Origin: an uncultured bacterium
GTDB taxonomy: Bacteria > Oederibacteriota > PGYV01 > Palsa-1178
NCBI GenBank assembly: GCA_937889595.1
Contig: CALAOR010000020.1
Coordinates: 32,487 to 96,486, forward strand
DNA: 64,000 nt
Direction of reading: 5' to 3'
Below are positions 32,350 to 41,803 of this stretch, in pieces; the first letter of the stretch is position 1, and each line of letters opens with the position of its first letter. The notes beneath the pieces were generated by a model that did no database searches, was not told the DNA's origin, and was given only the letters and a program-made list of their open reading frames with translations. A program made the position numbers and the translations under genes.

Positions 32350-32730
32350 TTAAGCGGTAGTCTTGACTTTTAAATTCGGGAGGTCCAACAATCCTCTTTT
32401 AAGTTCCATGGTTGTATTTGACTCGGCTTCAAATTCCCTGTTTAAGTAAAAGAACGCGTCCCACGGGTCAACCGTGTGACCGCAGGTAAAAACATCCACC
32501 GCGGCATAACCGTATTCCGGCCATGTATGTATGGTAAGGTGGGACTCCTGTATAACCACGACGCCGCTTATACCGTGCGGGTTAAACTTGTGAAAAACCT
32601 CATCCACAACCGTAGCCTTGGAATATTCAGCGGCGCCCACCATGGTCCTTTCTACAAATTTCAAATCGTCCAGTTTTGACTTGTTACATCCGTAAAACTC
32701 AACCAGGATGTGCCTTCCGAGGTTTCTCAA
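32350..32730 (-). CDS. speD: S-adenosylmethionine decarboxylase proenzyme
   Basis: A 126-residue prokaryotic (speH-type) AdoMet decarboxylase. The motif [20 protein letters not shown] contains the self-cleavage site at Glu62-Ser63; Ser63 becomes the pyruvoyl cofactor. His68 and Cys83 match processing and catalytic residues. The product supplies the aminopropyl group for spermidine synthesis. The start is a TTG at 32730 behind a GGTGGG box. No spermidine synthase gene is near. Confidence 0.95.
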   Translation of the reverse strand: MRNLGRHILVEFYGCNKSKLDDLKFVERTMVGAAEYSKATVVDEVFHKFNPHGISGVVVIQESHLTIHTWPEYGYAAVDVFTCGHTVDPWDAFFYLNREFEAESNTTMELKRGLLDLPNLKVKTTA

Positions 32731-33140
32731 TTCAAACCCACCCCCGATAAATTTAATTCATTTATAATTAAAGGCCCTCGCGGGCCTATAATATTCTTTA
32801 TATTCAAAGCAATCTCTGATAAAACGCTCTTTAATGCAGTACTATTTATATAACACAGCAAACAATTTGTCAATATTTTTTTGCGGTTATTTTGATATTT
32901 ATTTAACTGAAAATTAATAATTAAAGATTATCATTGACACGCATTCCCACTTTTGAGTTTATTGGGTTTACTGGGTTTGTTTTGGGCTGTTTTGATTGTT
33001 CTACGCTCTACTATCTTAATGTTTTGACCTTCTACTATCTACTCTCTACTTTCTCGAGCCTTTGATCTTAATGCAAAAGCCCGGGATTTCTCCCGGGCTT
33101 TTGCGGTATAACAAGGGGTAACACATCTTTAAAAGGCGTT
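32731..33140. other. Gap with two hairpins between porB end and speD start
   Basis: Near speD there is a compact hairpin GGCCC-TCGC-GGGCC (32773-32786), about 40 bases upstream of the start codon. The middle part is AT-rich with a pyrimidine-rich stretch (33000-33055). At the other end is the terminator of the por operon (33073-33104). No gene is visible. Confidence 0.6.
33073..33104 (-). terminator. Terminator of the por operon
   Basis: A perfect hairpin of 14-base arms: GCAAAAGCCCGGGA, a four-base loop, and TCCCGGGCTTTTGC. It starts 36 bases after the porB stop. Confidence 0.8.
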
Positions 33141-34067
33141 TTATGCCTTGTTTGTCGCTTCTTCCATCAATTGAAGCCTTGCCCACTTGGCGTCATAATA
33201 TGCCTGGATAGAGGCAATGGCCGCTTCATCTTTCAGAAGCGCTTTAAACCTTGTCTGTGTTTTGTAAAATTCAGTGATCGGCAGCTTGACTGAAGGCTTG
33301 TAATTTATCTTGTATTTGCCGTTTTCAACTTCATATATGGGCCACATGCATGTATCAACCACGAGTTTTGATATCTTAATTGTCTGTGAATTATCGTATC
33401 CCCATCCCGGGATACACGGTGCGTAAATATTCACAAACTTGGCGCCGGTTATGGAGAATGCCTTTTCAAACTTTTTGGTCGCATCCGGCCACATACCGAC
33501 CGTGGTTTGAGCCACATAAGGAATGTTGTGCGCCGCCATGATCTCCGTCAAATCCTTGGGATTCTGCTGTTTGCCGTTTATGACTTTTCCGGCCGGGGAT
33601 GTCGTCGTATTGGCACCTCTTGGCGTAGCAGACGACCTCTGAACGCCTGTATTCATATAAGCTTCGTTGTTATTACAAACATAAAGCATGTCATGCCCGC
33701 GTTCCATGGCGCCGGACAAGGACTGAAGCCCTATGTCATAAGTACCGCCGTCGCCGCCGAAAGCCACAAACTTGATGTTTTTGGTTATTTTCCCCTGCTT
33801 TTTCAGCGACTGATAAGCGCCTTCAACACCCGAACATGTCGCTCCTGCGTTTTCAAAAGCATTGTGAAGAAAAGGGACCTTCCATGCCGAGTAAGGGTAT
33901 ATCGTGGTGGTAACCTCCAGGCAGCCTGTCGCGCTTACAACCACGATAGGATCCTTGCACGATGATAAAACTTCCTTAATGGCTATCGGGAAGCCGCATC
34001 CGGCGCATGCCCTGTGCCCGCCGGTTAATTTATTTTCAACTGCCGCTGCTTGTTTTGGTGATGACAT
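33141..34067 (-). CDS. porB: 2-oxoacid (pyruvate):ferredoxin oxidoreductase, beta subunit
   Basis: A 308-residue thiamine-diphosphate-binding subunit. GHRACAGCGFPIAIKEVL and a later conserved Cys region bind the proximal iron-sulfur cluster, and FGGDGGTYDIGLQSLSGA with CNNNEAYMNTGVQRSSATP forms the cofactor site. With the alpha, delta and gamma subunits it oxidises pyruvate (or another 2-oxoacid) to acyl-CoA and CO2, reducing ferredoxin. It is the last gene of porGDAB. The subunit order and four-gene layout match archaeal/Thermotoga-type enzymes; pyruvate is the most likely substrate. Confidence 0.93.
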   Translation of the reverse strand: MSSPKQAAAVENKLTGGHRACAGCGFPIAIKEVLSSCKDPIVVVSATGCLEVTTTIYPYSAWKVPFLHNAFENAGATCSGVEGAYQSLKKQGKITKNIKFVAFGGDGGTYDIGLQSLSGAMERGHDMLYVCNNNEAYMNTGVQRSSATPRGANTTTSPAGKVINGKQQNPKDLTEIMAAHNIPYVAQTTVGMWPDATKKFEKAFSITGAKFVNIYAPCIPGWGYDNSQTIKISKLVVDTCMWPIYEVENGKYKINYKPSVKLPITEFYKTQTRFKALLKDEAAIASIQAYYDAKWARLQLMEEATNKA

Positions 34068-34081
34068 ATATTTTAGCCTCC

Positions 34082-35266
34082 TTATTCTTTCAGGCCGATA
34101 TACTTAGCCTGTTCAGGTTTCAACTTGCCTTCAGCGATATTTTTCAGTTCCCTGTAAACGTTCTTTATGTCCTCAATGTATATTTCCCTGCCTCCGAGGC
34201 CATAAATATAGCTTGCAAGGGGGACCTTAACACCCGCATCATACAACCCTGCTTTTACTTCTGTAGCTACCGGACCTGCCTGGTTTGACATGGATTCGCA
34301 CCTGTCAAGCACAGCAACCGCTTTGGCCTTTGTAAGAACTGCCGCTATTTCTTCAGCCGGAAAAGGCCTGAATACCCTGATTTTCAGCAATCCGGCTTTG
34401 ATGCCTTCCTGCCTGAGCTCCTCAATGGCGGCTTTTGCCGTTCCTGCGGTTGAGCCCATGGCTACCAAGATAAAATCAGCGTCATCGGCCTTATATGTTT
34501 CGATCAAGCCGTATTCCCTGCCAAAAGTCTTTCCGAATTCTTTTCCAACTTCCAGGATAACCCTTTTTGCGGCTTTCATGGCTTCGTGCTGGGCTTTCTT
34601 GTATTCCAGATAATAATCGGTCAAAACCAATGATCCGACCGTTATTGGGTGGTCGACATCCAGTACGGTGTACTGCGGTTTATATTCACCGACAAATTTT
34701 TGCACCTCGGCGTCCGGATACATCTCCAGCCTCTCCATGCCGTGGCTTATAATAAAACCGTCGGTCGTAACCATGACCGGTGTGATCACATCTTTGTGCT
34801 CGGCGATCCTGTTTGCCTGAAGCATTGAATCATATGCTTCCTGGGTGTTTTCCGAAAATATCTGTATCCAGCCCGAGTCTCTTTCAGCCATAGTATCCGA
34901 GTGATCGCAGTGAATATTGATGGGAGCTGATAAAGCGCGGTTAACGTCCGCCATGACTATGGGCAGCCTGATACCTGACGCTATGAAAAGGATCTCATGC
35001 ATCAATGCCAGACCCTGTGACGATGTGGCTGTCATGGTACGCGCGCCTGCCGCAGCCGAACCCACGCATGCGCTCATTGCAGAGTGTTCTGATTCAACAG
35101 TGATAAGGTTTGTCTTTACCCTTCCGTCATTTACAAAACCGGCGAATATCTGCATTATTTCCGTGGCCGGCGTTATGGGATAAGCCGCGCATACGTCCGG
35201 GTTTATCTGGCGCATAGCCTCTGCCATGGCTTCATTGCCGGTCCTTGCCGTAATTGTTTTTTCCAT
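34082..35266 (-). CDS. porA: 2-oxoacid (pyruvate):ferredoxin oxidoreductase, alpha subunit
   Basis: A 394-residue subunit. AYPITPATEIMQIFAGFVND, ESEHSAMSACVGSAAAGART and TATSSQGLALMHEILFIASG are the standard alpha-subunit landmarks. The C-terminal half carries the transketolase-like domain with LKIRVFRPFPAEEI. It binds the 2-oxoacid together with the beta subunit's thiamine diphosphate. It lies 14 bases upstream of porB and 14 bases downstream of porD, with good ribosome sites between. Confidence 0.94.
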   Translation of the reverse strand: MEKTITARTGNEAMAEAMRQINPDVCAAYPITPATEIMQIFAGFVNDGRVKTNLITVESEHSAMSACVGSAAAGARTMTATSSQGLALMHEILFIASGIRLPIVMADVNRALSAPINIHCDHSDTMAERDSGWIQIFSENTQEAYDSMLQANRIAEHKDVITPVMVTTDGFIISHGMERLEMYPDAEVQKFVGEYKPQYTVLDVDHPITVGSLVLTDYYLEYKKAQHEAMKAAKRVILEVGKEFGKTFGREYGLIETYKADDADFILVAMGSTAGTAKAAIEELRQEGIKAGLLKIRVFRPFPAEEIAAVLTKAKAVAVLDRCESMSNQAGPVATEVKAGLYDAGVKVPLASYIYGLGGREIYIEDIKNVYRELKNIAEGKLKPEQAKYIGLKE

Positions 35267-35280
35267 TGTGTTTTCCTCCG

Positions 35281-35700
35281 TTACTTTATATTGTATTTGT
35301 CTTTGGCTTCTTTAAGCCCGACAAACAATATTGCAGCCTTCTCGTCAAAACCAGGGGTCCCGGTAGCTGTTGACGGGGATCCCTTCAGGTTTGCGTCTTT
35401 TGCCTTAAGTTCTTTAAAGATCTTATTGTTTTGCGGGCATTCCTCGGGGCATATGCCGCAGCCTTTGCAGAAATCATAATCAAACTCGGCGCGTTCTTTG
35501 CCTTTGGCACCGTCCACAAGTTTGATCGCGTTATCCGGGCAAAATGCCCAGCATGTCAGGCACTGTATGCAGTTCTTCTTCTGCCAGACAGGCACTTTGC
35601 TTCTCCAGCCGCCGGTGTGAAAATGCTCGGACGTGCCGCTTTCCAGCACACCGCCGACAGGTATGTCTCTCCATGTTTTTAAATTGGGTTTCGTTGTCAT
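35281..35700 (-). CDS. porD: 2-oxoacid:ferredoxin oxidoreductase, delta (ferredoxin-like) subunit
   Basis: A 139-residue subunit with two 4Fe-4S sites: CIQCLTCWAFCPDNAI and CKGCGICPEECPQN. It passes electrons from the catalytic subunits to soluble ferredoxin. The C-terminal 45 residues, ending VGLKEAKDKYNIK, extend beyond the usual ferredoxin-like domain. The start overlaps the end of porG by four bases (ATGA), so the two are translationally coupled. Confidence 0.93.
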   Translation of the reverse strand: MTTKPNLKTWRDIPVGGVLESGTSEHFHTGGWRSKVPVWQKKNCIQCLTCWAFCPDNAIKLVDGAKGKERAEFDYDFCKGCGICPEECPQNNKIFKELKAKDANLKGSPSTATGTPGFDEKAAILFVGLKEAKDKYNIK

Positions 35701-36281
35701 GATTTCTTAACCTCCTCATAAGCCGCTCTTATGGCTTTCAAGTTGCCTTCGATCACTTCGGGCTTTGACTTGAATTTTTTTTCGAGTTTTTTCCTGGTGT
35801 CTTCCATGAATGCCTCCAGAGGCAGTATGTCAACCGCACCAAGCAGCGCGCCTATCATAGGCGTATTGGGGATGGCTTTGCCGATATTTGCCTGCGCGAT
35901 CTTTGAAGCGTCTATCGTAATGAGTTTTTTGCCGTTCCATTTTACCCTTGCCTGTACTTCCGCCTTTGAGTAAGGTGTGTTCACTATGAGCACGCCTGTT
36001 TCTTCCGATAACCCGTGAGCTACATCAACCGACTCGGTCAGGGTCTCATCGAGTACTAACACCACGTCAGGCTTTAAAACCGGCGAGTGTATCGTGATTT
36101 CCTTTGAAGCGATCCTGTCAAATGCCGCTACAGGGGCCCCCATTCTTTCCGGCCCGTACTCCGGGAATGCCTGAACGTACTTTCCGGCAGAAATAGCAGC
36201 TTCGCCCAAAAGCAGGGCCGCAGTCTTGGCCCCCTGGCCGCCGCGACCGTGCCATCTGATTTCCATCATATCTTTCGACAT
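35697..36281 (-). CDS. porG: 2-oxoacid:ferredoxin oxidoreductase, gamma subunit
   Basis: A 194-residue gamma subunit. EIRWHGRGGQGAKTAALLLG (the CoA-contact region), FPEYGPERMGAPVAAFDRI and VNTPMIGALLGA-like text mark the family. It starts the porGDAB operon. The ATG at 36281 has AAGGAGG eight bases upstream; two upstream codons of the longer frame lie inside that site. The promoter is in the gap to its left on the minus strand (after 36290), where I see no unambiguous -35/-10 pair. Confidence 0.93.
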   Translation of the reverse strand: MSKDMMEIRWHGRGGQGAKTAALLLGEAAISAGKYVQAFPEYGPERMGAPVAAFDRIASKEITIHSPVLKPDVVLVLDETLTESVDVAHGLSEETGVLIVNTPYSKAEVQARVKWNGKKLITIDASKIAQANIGKAIPNTPMIGALLGAVDILPLEAFMEDTRKKLEKKFKSKPEVIEGNLKAIRAAYEEVKKS

Positions 36282-36568
36282 CAAAAGCACCTCCTTAGAT
36301 AGTATGTAAATGCGGAATGTGGTTTCACTATCCTGAATAAGGACATTGAATGTTCCGAATTTTAATGCCTGTAAAGCGGATTTTCATCCGGGATATAGTA
36401 TTTGAGGTGGTTTAGTGAATAATCCGCCAAACCAGCCAAATAGAAAAGCAAGAAAACGAACCTATTTTACCCCTTGCGGAAAAAATGTCAAGTAATATTT
36501 TCCCCTTATAAATATAGTATTTTAGTGGCATTTAATGGCAAATATGGCTTAAAACGGCCTATTATCGT

Positions 36569-36709
36569 GTAGTCGCACCCTTTCAGGGTGCGCCTATCCA
36601 ACCATTGCAGGCGAATAAACCTCAGGAATACCTCAACACGTGTTGATACTTTCCGTACTTTGCGTGTAAGCTGTCCTTATGTAGGCGCACCCGTAAAGGG
36701 TACGACTAC
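36569..36709. repeat. Composite inverted element of the GTAG..CTAC family
   Basis: The left arm 36569-36596 (GTAGTCGCACCC, a turn, GGGTGCGCCTA) and right arm 36682-36709 (its near-complement) are each palindromic, so the element is an inverted repeat of two palindromes. The interior shares words such as ATAAACCTCA and CTCAACA.GTG with the element at 59101-59282. It lies in the 437-base gap before porG, which holds no gene. Confidence 0.8.
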
Positions 36710-36718
36710 ATGATCCCC

Positions 36719-37693
36719 CTATTTACTGTTTTTTACATGGTTTGGCATGATTGATCCAGGGTAAGGCAAAAAAAACGTCTGTTCTTTCAGGTATTTTTCA
36801 TCAAACCTTAATACATAGGATTTCATGAGACTCGTTGGAACCGAGATGTTTATGCCGCCTGACCTGTATTTGTTCAGTACATCAAAAAAACACTTTTTAT
36901 CTTTCATTGAGAGATTACCCGGAAAATACCCCAACGCGTGACGGAAAATATTTATCACGCTTGAAACCCTGTATGGTTTGGAAAACAGTAGTGCCATATT
37001 CGCCGTGTATTCTTTTTTTACTTCATCAAACGGCCTCTTCAGGACATTTGCCGCTATGTCCCCCAATATTCTCATGTACTTCCTGTTAAAAGACATAAAA
37101 AGAAGTTCATTAATTTCCTGGAATTTAACCAGCGCCTTTGCATTCTTAACCTTCCTGAAAGCCGCGTTTGTAAATATGCCTTTAAGGAAGCTGTCTGCAA
37201 TTTTTTCATCATTGAGCCTGTCATCGTCTTCAATCGGCTTATCAATGAACCTGCGGATAACTTCGCCGCCGAAAAATCCGGCGCCCCTGTTTGTCAAAGC
37301 CGTGGATTTACCGCCTTTTGACGGGTAAATCCTGACATCATACGCCCCTGAACTCGGGGATCTGGATTTCAAAATAAATCCGTCAACTTCCTTCATATCA
37401 TCAAGGGTTTGTTTGACCCATTTTTTCATTTTATCAGTCAAATCCGCGCCTGAGTCCGGCTGGATCAGCCTTAACTTTGTCATTTTTATATCATCGGCCG
37501 CAACCCGGATCGGTTTCCGGGGGACAGGCAAACCTATTTCAACTTCCGGACAATGAATAATCGGCGTTATAAATGGTTTAAGCGCGTCAACAAAAGCGGA
37601 AGGAACCATGCCGCCGTCGTAACGGACCGCGGCAAAGGTGATGCATTTGCTGATGTAGACAACTGGCTTTGGAAAACGGTGCATTACCTCCAC
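36719..37693 (-). CDS. DUF523 / DUF1722 (YbgA-like) protein
   Basis: A 324-residue two-domain protein. The N-terminal DUF523 carries the early CITFAAVRYDGG, IIHCPEVEIGLPVPRKPIRV and LKSRSPSSGAYDVRIYP. The C-terminal DUF1722 (about 175-310) is helical, with ALVKFQEINELLFMSFNRKY and HALGYFP. These domains are often found fused; the function is unknown. The cysteines of DUF523 suggest a metal or redox site. The GTG start at 37693 follows GGAGG by five bases and the stop of the next gene by two bases. Confidence 0.88.
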   Translation of the reverse strand: MEVMHRFPKPVVYISKCITFAAVRYDGGMVPSAFVDALKPFITPIIHCPEVEIGLPVPRKPIRVAADDIKMTKLRLIQPDSGADLTDKMKKWVKQTLDDMKEVDGFILKSRSPSSGAYDVRIYPSKGGKSTALTNRGAGFFGGEVIRRFIDKPIEDDDRLNDEKIADSFLKGIFTNAAFRKVKNAKALVKFQEINELLFMSFNRKYMRILGDIAANVLKRPFDEVKKEYTANMALLFSKPYRVSSVINIFRHALGYFPGNLSMKDKKCFFDVLNKYRSGGINISVPTSLMKSYVLRFDEKYLKEQTFFLPYPGSIMPNHVKNSK

Positions 37694-37695
37694 AG

Positions 37696-38820
37696 CTACC
37701 TCCCCGCCGCTCCCGCCACGACATACCCTCCGTCTTTAGCCACTGCCACGCTATACGCCGCGTAATCACCCGCGCCGCCGTAAGTTTTAACCCACTGGGT
37801 ATTGCCGTCCGCGTCTGTTTTAACCACACACATTTCAAAGTTCCCTTTATTATTATACGACATCGTGGAACCGGCCATAATAAAACCTTTGTCGTTTGTT
37901 TCTTCTGCGGCATACGCCCTGTCATGGTCCTCACCGCCGTATGTTTTTGCCCAGATACTGTTTCCCTTTTCATCCAATTTTATCATATACGCGTCGTCCA
38001 TCCCTTTGCCCAACGAACAGCTTAAACCTGAAATGATATATCCGCCCTCTTTAAGAGCCGATATCGAGTAACCCCTGTCGTATTTATCACCTCCAAAACG
38101 CCTGTTCCACTTATAATTGCCTTCTTTATCCCGCTCATAAACAGATACATCCTCCAGGTCGCGTTCCACGATATTTTCCGGCTGGCCGATCGTAACATAA
38201 TTCCCTTCTTTCGTGGAAATAGCCGTGCATCCCCACTCAAAATAATTGTTCCCGAAAGTCTTTATCCATTTATATTCCCCGTCAGGACCAACGTTCGCCA
38301 GGTTGAGGCCGTAATTATCGCCTGTATCCGTGTAAGTACGGCCGGCTTCAAGATGCCCGGAATCAAGCGCAAAATTCAGCACAGTATCACATGCCCCGTC
38401 AAACCTGTAAACATCGGTGGAATTGCCTTTTGAATCTATCTTTAAAAAATAAATGCCTTCGTAATCCTCGCCAAAGGAATAAGTCTTGGCCGCGATCACA
38501 TAACCCCCGTCCTTAACCGGCACTATCTGGTCGGCCCAATCGTAATATGCCCCGCCATAGGTCCTGGACCACTGCGAATTGCCCTGCGAATCCAGCTTGA
38601 TGACCAATATATTATAATTGTGATTTACGTTACCTGAAGGTTTTTCCCTGGAAAGCATGTAATCCCTTTTAGCGGAAGATATGCCGTGTTTTAAGGGGGA
38701 TATTATCCCGGTTATTTTCTTAAGAACCGGTTTTACAGCTTTTCGTCCGCATAAAAGCATGAATAAAAATATGACAAGAATTACGGCTGTCAGGACGGCC
38801 GTTAACCGCCTTTTGCTCAT
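37696..38820 (-). CDS. Membrane-anchored repeat (propeller-like) protein
   Basis: A 374-residue protein: N-terminal anchor (about 7-24), a basic linker, then six or so repeats of about 50 residues. The repeat pattern is DGGYVIAAKTYSFGEDYEG followed by YFLKIDSKGNS and WSRTYGG, which suggests a six-bladed propeller outside the cytoplasm. It is a paralogue of the truncated gene at 1-415. The start overlaps the stop of the beta-helix gene (ATGA), and its stop adjoins the DUF523 gene, so three genes form an operon. No active-site signature is visible. Confidence 0.82.
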   Translation of the reverse strand: MSKRRLTAVLTAVILVIFLFMLLCGRKAVKPVLKKITGIISPLKHGISSAKRDYMLSREKPSGNVNHNYNILVIKLDSQGNSQWSRTYGGAYYDWADQIVPVKDGGYVIAAKTYSFGEDYEGIYFLKIDSKGNSTDVYRFDGACDTVLNFALDSGHLEAGRTYTDTGDNYGLNLANVGPDGEYKWIKTFGNNYFEWGCTAISTKEGNYVTIGQPENIVERDLEDVSVYERDKEGNYKWNRRFGGDKYDRGYSISALKEGGYIISGLSCSLGKGMDDAYMIKLDEKGNSIWAKTYGGEDHDRAYAAEETNDKGFIMAGSTMSYNNKGNFEMCVVKTDADGNTQWVKTYGGAGDYAAYSVAVAKDGGYVVAGAAGR

Positions 38821-40313
38821 TCTTTATTCATCCTGATTTCCGCGGGAAGCTTCATGCTGCCTTTGCAGTCAGGGCCGATCAAAGGCCATGAAGAATTTTT
38901 CATGAATTCAGGCTTATTTTTAAGGTATAAAGACGCCGGCAGAGAATCGGATTTAATATTTTTATCCCAGGTCATTTCCCCGTATTCCATGTTTCCATGG
39001 TCCAGGATCGTCGCGGGATCGGTTCCGCCCGAGGCTTCTATGCCAAAATCGCCCTGTGTTATCATATTGCCGAGAAAGTTCTGGTTATTTGACCTGTCAT
39101 TTATCCTTACTCCTTCTTTTTCTATCCTGTTCCTGAAAAAAGTATTGGAGCCGCACGGCCCCCACCAATCCGACACCTCGATTTTCTGCACCGTATTGGA
39201 TTCAAAAAGATTCATAAAAGGATAATGGCCGTGTATGGAAATATCGCAGACCGTTGATTTTGGGTCATGATCGCCTGAGGCGTACGCATCTTTTGAATAA
39301 TTATAACCGAATACATTTCCGTTCGCCCCGAGATGAACCATCATGGAGTGCCGCAGATGAAAAAACCTGTTGTTTTCAACAAGGCATCCGGTCGTCCTGA
39401 GCTTTAATTCAACCCCATATCCATGCCCGCCGCCGCCGTAATCATGGGCGTCATGGAAATAGGAGTCCCTGATCTCGCACCTGTAGGATGATTCCACCGC
39501 CACATGGGAACGCATTGCAGTATCGCTTTCAATCCACCTGACCATGCCGAAAGCCGCGTATGTAAAACTTATTATATTCGCGTCCCCGGCATCCAGGCGT
39601 TTCAGATACAAGTTCTCTATTGCGCAGTTCTTTATCAGGTTAACCGGCCTGATGCGGGCGTTCAGTTCTTTTTTATAAGTTATGTCCAGCGGTTCCCCTG
39701 TTGTAATCACATTTCCGGCAATATCAACAACTTTCAAATATTGTCCAACGACATTTTTGGCCCAGACCTGTTCCCACTCCGGTTTTGTGTACATAACAGC
39801 AGGGTCATTATCCTGCATCATTTCCGCAAAACCACCTTTTACAAAAGCCGCGGGATTATCAACCGTTATTTTGTTCGAGTCTTTTTCAAGACCGGCGCTG
39901 ACTTTTGTGAATAACGTATCCTGGTCCCTTAAAACCGATATGCAGCCGCTGTTTGTCCCGTTCAGGTCAAAAATAAGCCTGGTCTTGTCCGCTCCCGCGC
40001 CGCGGAGGATTATACCGTCTTTAAGTATGATCACAGGTGACTTGATAAGATAAGTCCCTTCGGGAATATAGATCACGCCGGGCCCGCCTGCGGCCAATAT
40101 GGCGTCTTTTAACGCTTTTGAGTCGTCAACAACCCCGTCTCCTGCTGCCCCAAAATCCTTTTTTATATCGCTGATCACAGGCGGCTCCGGCTGGTTTTCC
40201 AATATCCCGCAATTTGACCAGTCAATGGACCTGTCCTGCGGTATCATGGAAACGGCGTAAGAGAAAGAAAAGGTAACGAACAGTATAACAACAAATACGA
40301 TCATTTTTTCCAT
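38817..40313 (-). CDS. Secreted right-handed beta-helix protein (pectate-lyase superfamily type)
   Basis: A 498-residue protein with a signal peptide, then the typical opening KDFGAAGDGVVDDSKALKDA and GVIYIPEGTYLI of pectate-lyase-superfamily (Pectate_lyase_3) proteins. The rest is a parallel beta-helix with Asn/His-rich turns (NNRFFHLRHSMMVHLGANG). Relatives cut or bind polysaccharides, and some are phage tailspikes. The substrate is unknown. Start at the ATG at 40313; a GTG four codons upstream is possible. Confidence 0.85.
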   Translation of the reverse strand: MEKMIVFVVILFVTFSFSYAVSMIPQDRSIDWSNCGILENQPEPPVISDIKKDFGAAGDGVVDDSKALKDAILAAGGPGVIYIPEGTYLIKSPVIILKDGIILRGAGADKTRLIFDLNGTNSGCISVLRDQDTLFTKVSAGLEKDSNKITVDNPAAFVKGGFAEMMQDNDPAVMYTKPEWEQVWAKNVVGQYLKVVDIAGNVITTGEPLDITYKKELNARIRPVNLIKNCAIENLYLKRLDAGDANIISFTYAAFGMVRWIESDTAMRSHVAVESSYRCEIRDSYFHDAHDYGGGGHGYGVELKLRTTGCLVENNRFFHLRHSMMVHLGANGNVFGYNYSKDAYASGDHDPKSTVCDISIHGHYPFMNLFESNTVQKIEVSDWWGPCGSNTFFRNRIEKEGVRINDRSNNQNFLGNMITQGDFGIEASGGTDPATILDHGNMEYGEMTWDKNIKSDSLPASLYLKNKPEFMKNSSWPLIGPDCKGSMKLPAEIRMNKE

Positions 40314-40463
40314 ATATGATATCACCCGGAATTTAACCGCATAATTGGCGGTTTATTTTTACCATATTAACCCAACATCGTAAATTAATCAATGATGAAA
40401 AGACCGGCATCAGTTAAGTTTTTAGATACTAACGGAAACGCCTGTCCGGCGAGGCAGTCCGGG

Positions 40464-40940
40464 TTAGTGCCTGTTGGCTATATTTATACCTATATTAAGG
40501 TAAGCGGCAAAACTAACCCACAATATGTACGGCACCATCATTATTGACGCGGGTTTTGATATTTTCCAGAACAGCAATATGCAGGCAAATATGCACACCC
40601 ATAAAGCAACTATTATAATGATAGGCGCAAAGGTTGTCTTCATCCCGAAAAACACGACTGACCATGCTGTATTCAGTATAAGCTGTGCCGCAAAGAACGC
40701 GGCGGCGAGTTTTACCGTTTCCGTTGAAAAACCGTTTTTAACGACAAGAAATATGGCTATAGCCATAAGAGTGTAAAGCGTGCTCCACACCGGCCCGAAT
40801 ATCCAGTTCGGCGGGTTTAAGGGCGGTTTTACCAGTTCCGCGTACCAGGTGGAAATTGAAGCAAAAGTAGCAACAGACCCGATAGCAGCCGCAGCGTAGG
40901 TTATAATAAGACAAGCCAAAAACAACAGAATGTTTTTCAT
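40464..40940 (-). CDS. tspO: TspO/MBR family membrane protein
   Basis: A 158-residue protein with five transmembrane segments and the conserved WYAELVKPPLNPPNWIFGPV, WSTLYTLMAIA and LNTAWSVVFFG, then WVSFAAYLN. TspO proteins bind porphyrins and cholesterol-like ligands and have been linked to stress signalling. The start at 40940 has AGGAAGGG upstream. It is a single gene between the beta-helix operon and the SRPBCC gene. Confidence 0.93.
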   Translation of the reverse strand: MKNILLFLACLIITYAAAAIGSVATFASISTWYAELVKPPLNPPNWIFGPVWSTLYTLMAIAIFLVVKNGFSTETVKLAAAFFAAQLILNTAWSVVFFGMKTTFAPIIIIVALWVCIFACILLFWKISKPASIMMVPYILWVSFAAYLNIGINIANRH

Positions 40941-41030
40941 TTGACCCTTCCTTTTTTTTATTCCGCAGCTAATGCGGTTGTGCCTCATAAATAAGCCTTT
41001 TAACCCTTCAAGCTCCGGTCCCCGGTCTTT

Positions 41031-41732
41031 TTATCTGCCTTTCTCCGCCCTATACTTTATCCCCCTTATCATCGCGTCCCCCATCACAAAGTTCATAAAC
41101 CCCGTTATCTTCGGGCCGTAACGGATTTCATTTTGCTTTGACGGGTAATAACATGCCCGCCACCTTACCATAAGCCGCGTCCTGTTCCAATCGATTTTTT
41201 GCAGATAAAAAACCCATGTCATATTTACATAATCCATGTCTTTTATGGTCTTTGCCGTTCCTGCAGCGGCGTTCAGAAAACTCCCCGCATGAACGATCAG
41301 TGCGACGTTCGGAATTACTTTTTCAACTTTCAAACCCGGCATTTTCGGATGCAGTATCATAAGTTCCTTTCCATCTCCCTTATACTGCCACTCCGGATGT
41401 ATCGCGTCCGCATTTTTAAGTTTGCATCCCGCCAGATTTTCCAGTATTTCATAGCTGTAAAACCCGCCCCTGTCGGCTCCTATCTGGTTTATCCACGGCC
41501 AGACCCTGTCAGCCGGCGCTTTAATATCTATCGCATGCGTAAAAACCCAGTTTGGATTTGGCGACAGGTTGTCGCCGGGCATTACCGTAGCCTGGTCCTC
41601 TTCGATATTATCCCAGTTCATCCACGGCATTTGCGTAATCACATAAACCAACCCGCCGGACAACAGCAGCGCTAAAATAAATAATGAAATAAATACCTTT
41701 CCGATTAAACCCATTTTTTTATTTGCCGCCAT
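41031..41732 (-). CDS. SRPBCC (START-like) domain protein with membrane anchor
   Basis: A 233-residue protein. One N-terminal transmembrane segment is followed by an SRPBCC fold: THAIDIKAPADRVWPWINQI, then DRGGFYSYEILENLAG and a C-terminal helix. Proteins of this group hold hydrophobic ligands, but the function of this subgroup is unknown. The start at 41732 follows GGAGAG; the longer frame to 41780 adds an unlikely N-terminus. Confidence 0.82.
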   Translation of the reverse strand: MAANKKMGLIGKVFISLFILALLLSGGLVYVITQMPWMNWDNIEEDQATVMPGDNLSPNPNWVFTHAIDIKAPADRVWPWINQIGADRGGFYSYEILENLAGCKLKNADAIHPEWQYKGDGKELMILHPKMPGLKVEKVIPNVALIVHAGSFLNAAAGTAKTIKDMDYVNMTWVFYLQKIDWNRTRLMVRWRACYYPSKQNEIRYGPKITGFMNFVMGDAMIRGIKYRAEKGR

Positions 41733-41803
41733 AACTCTCCACAATATTATTTTTATTGTATTAGGAACACAACTTGGCACCCAGCAACTTGCATTTTCTA
41801 CTT

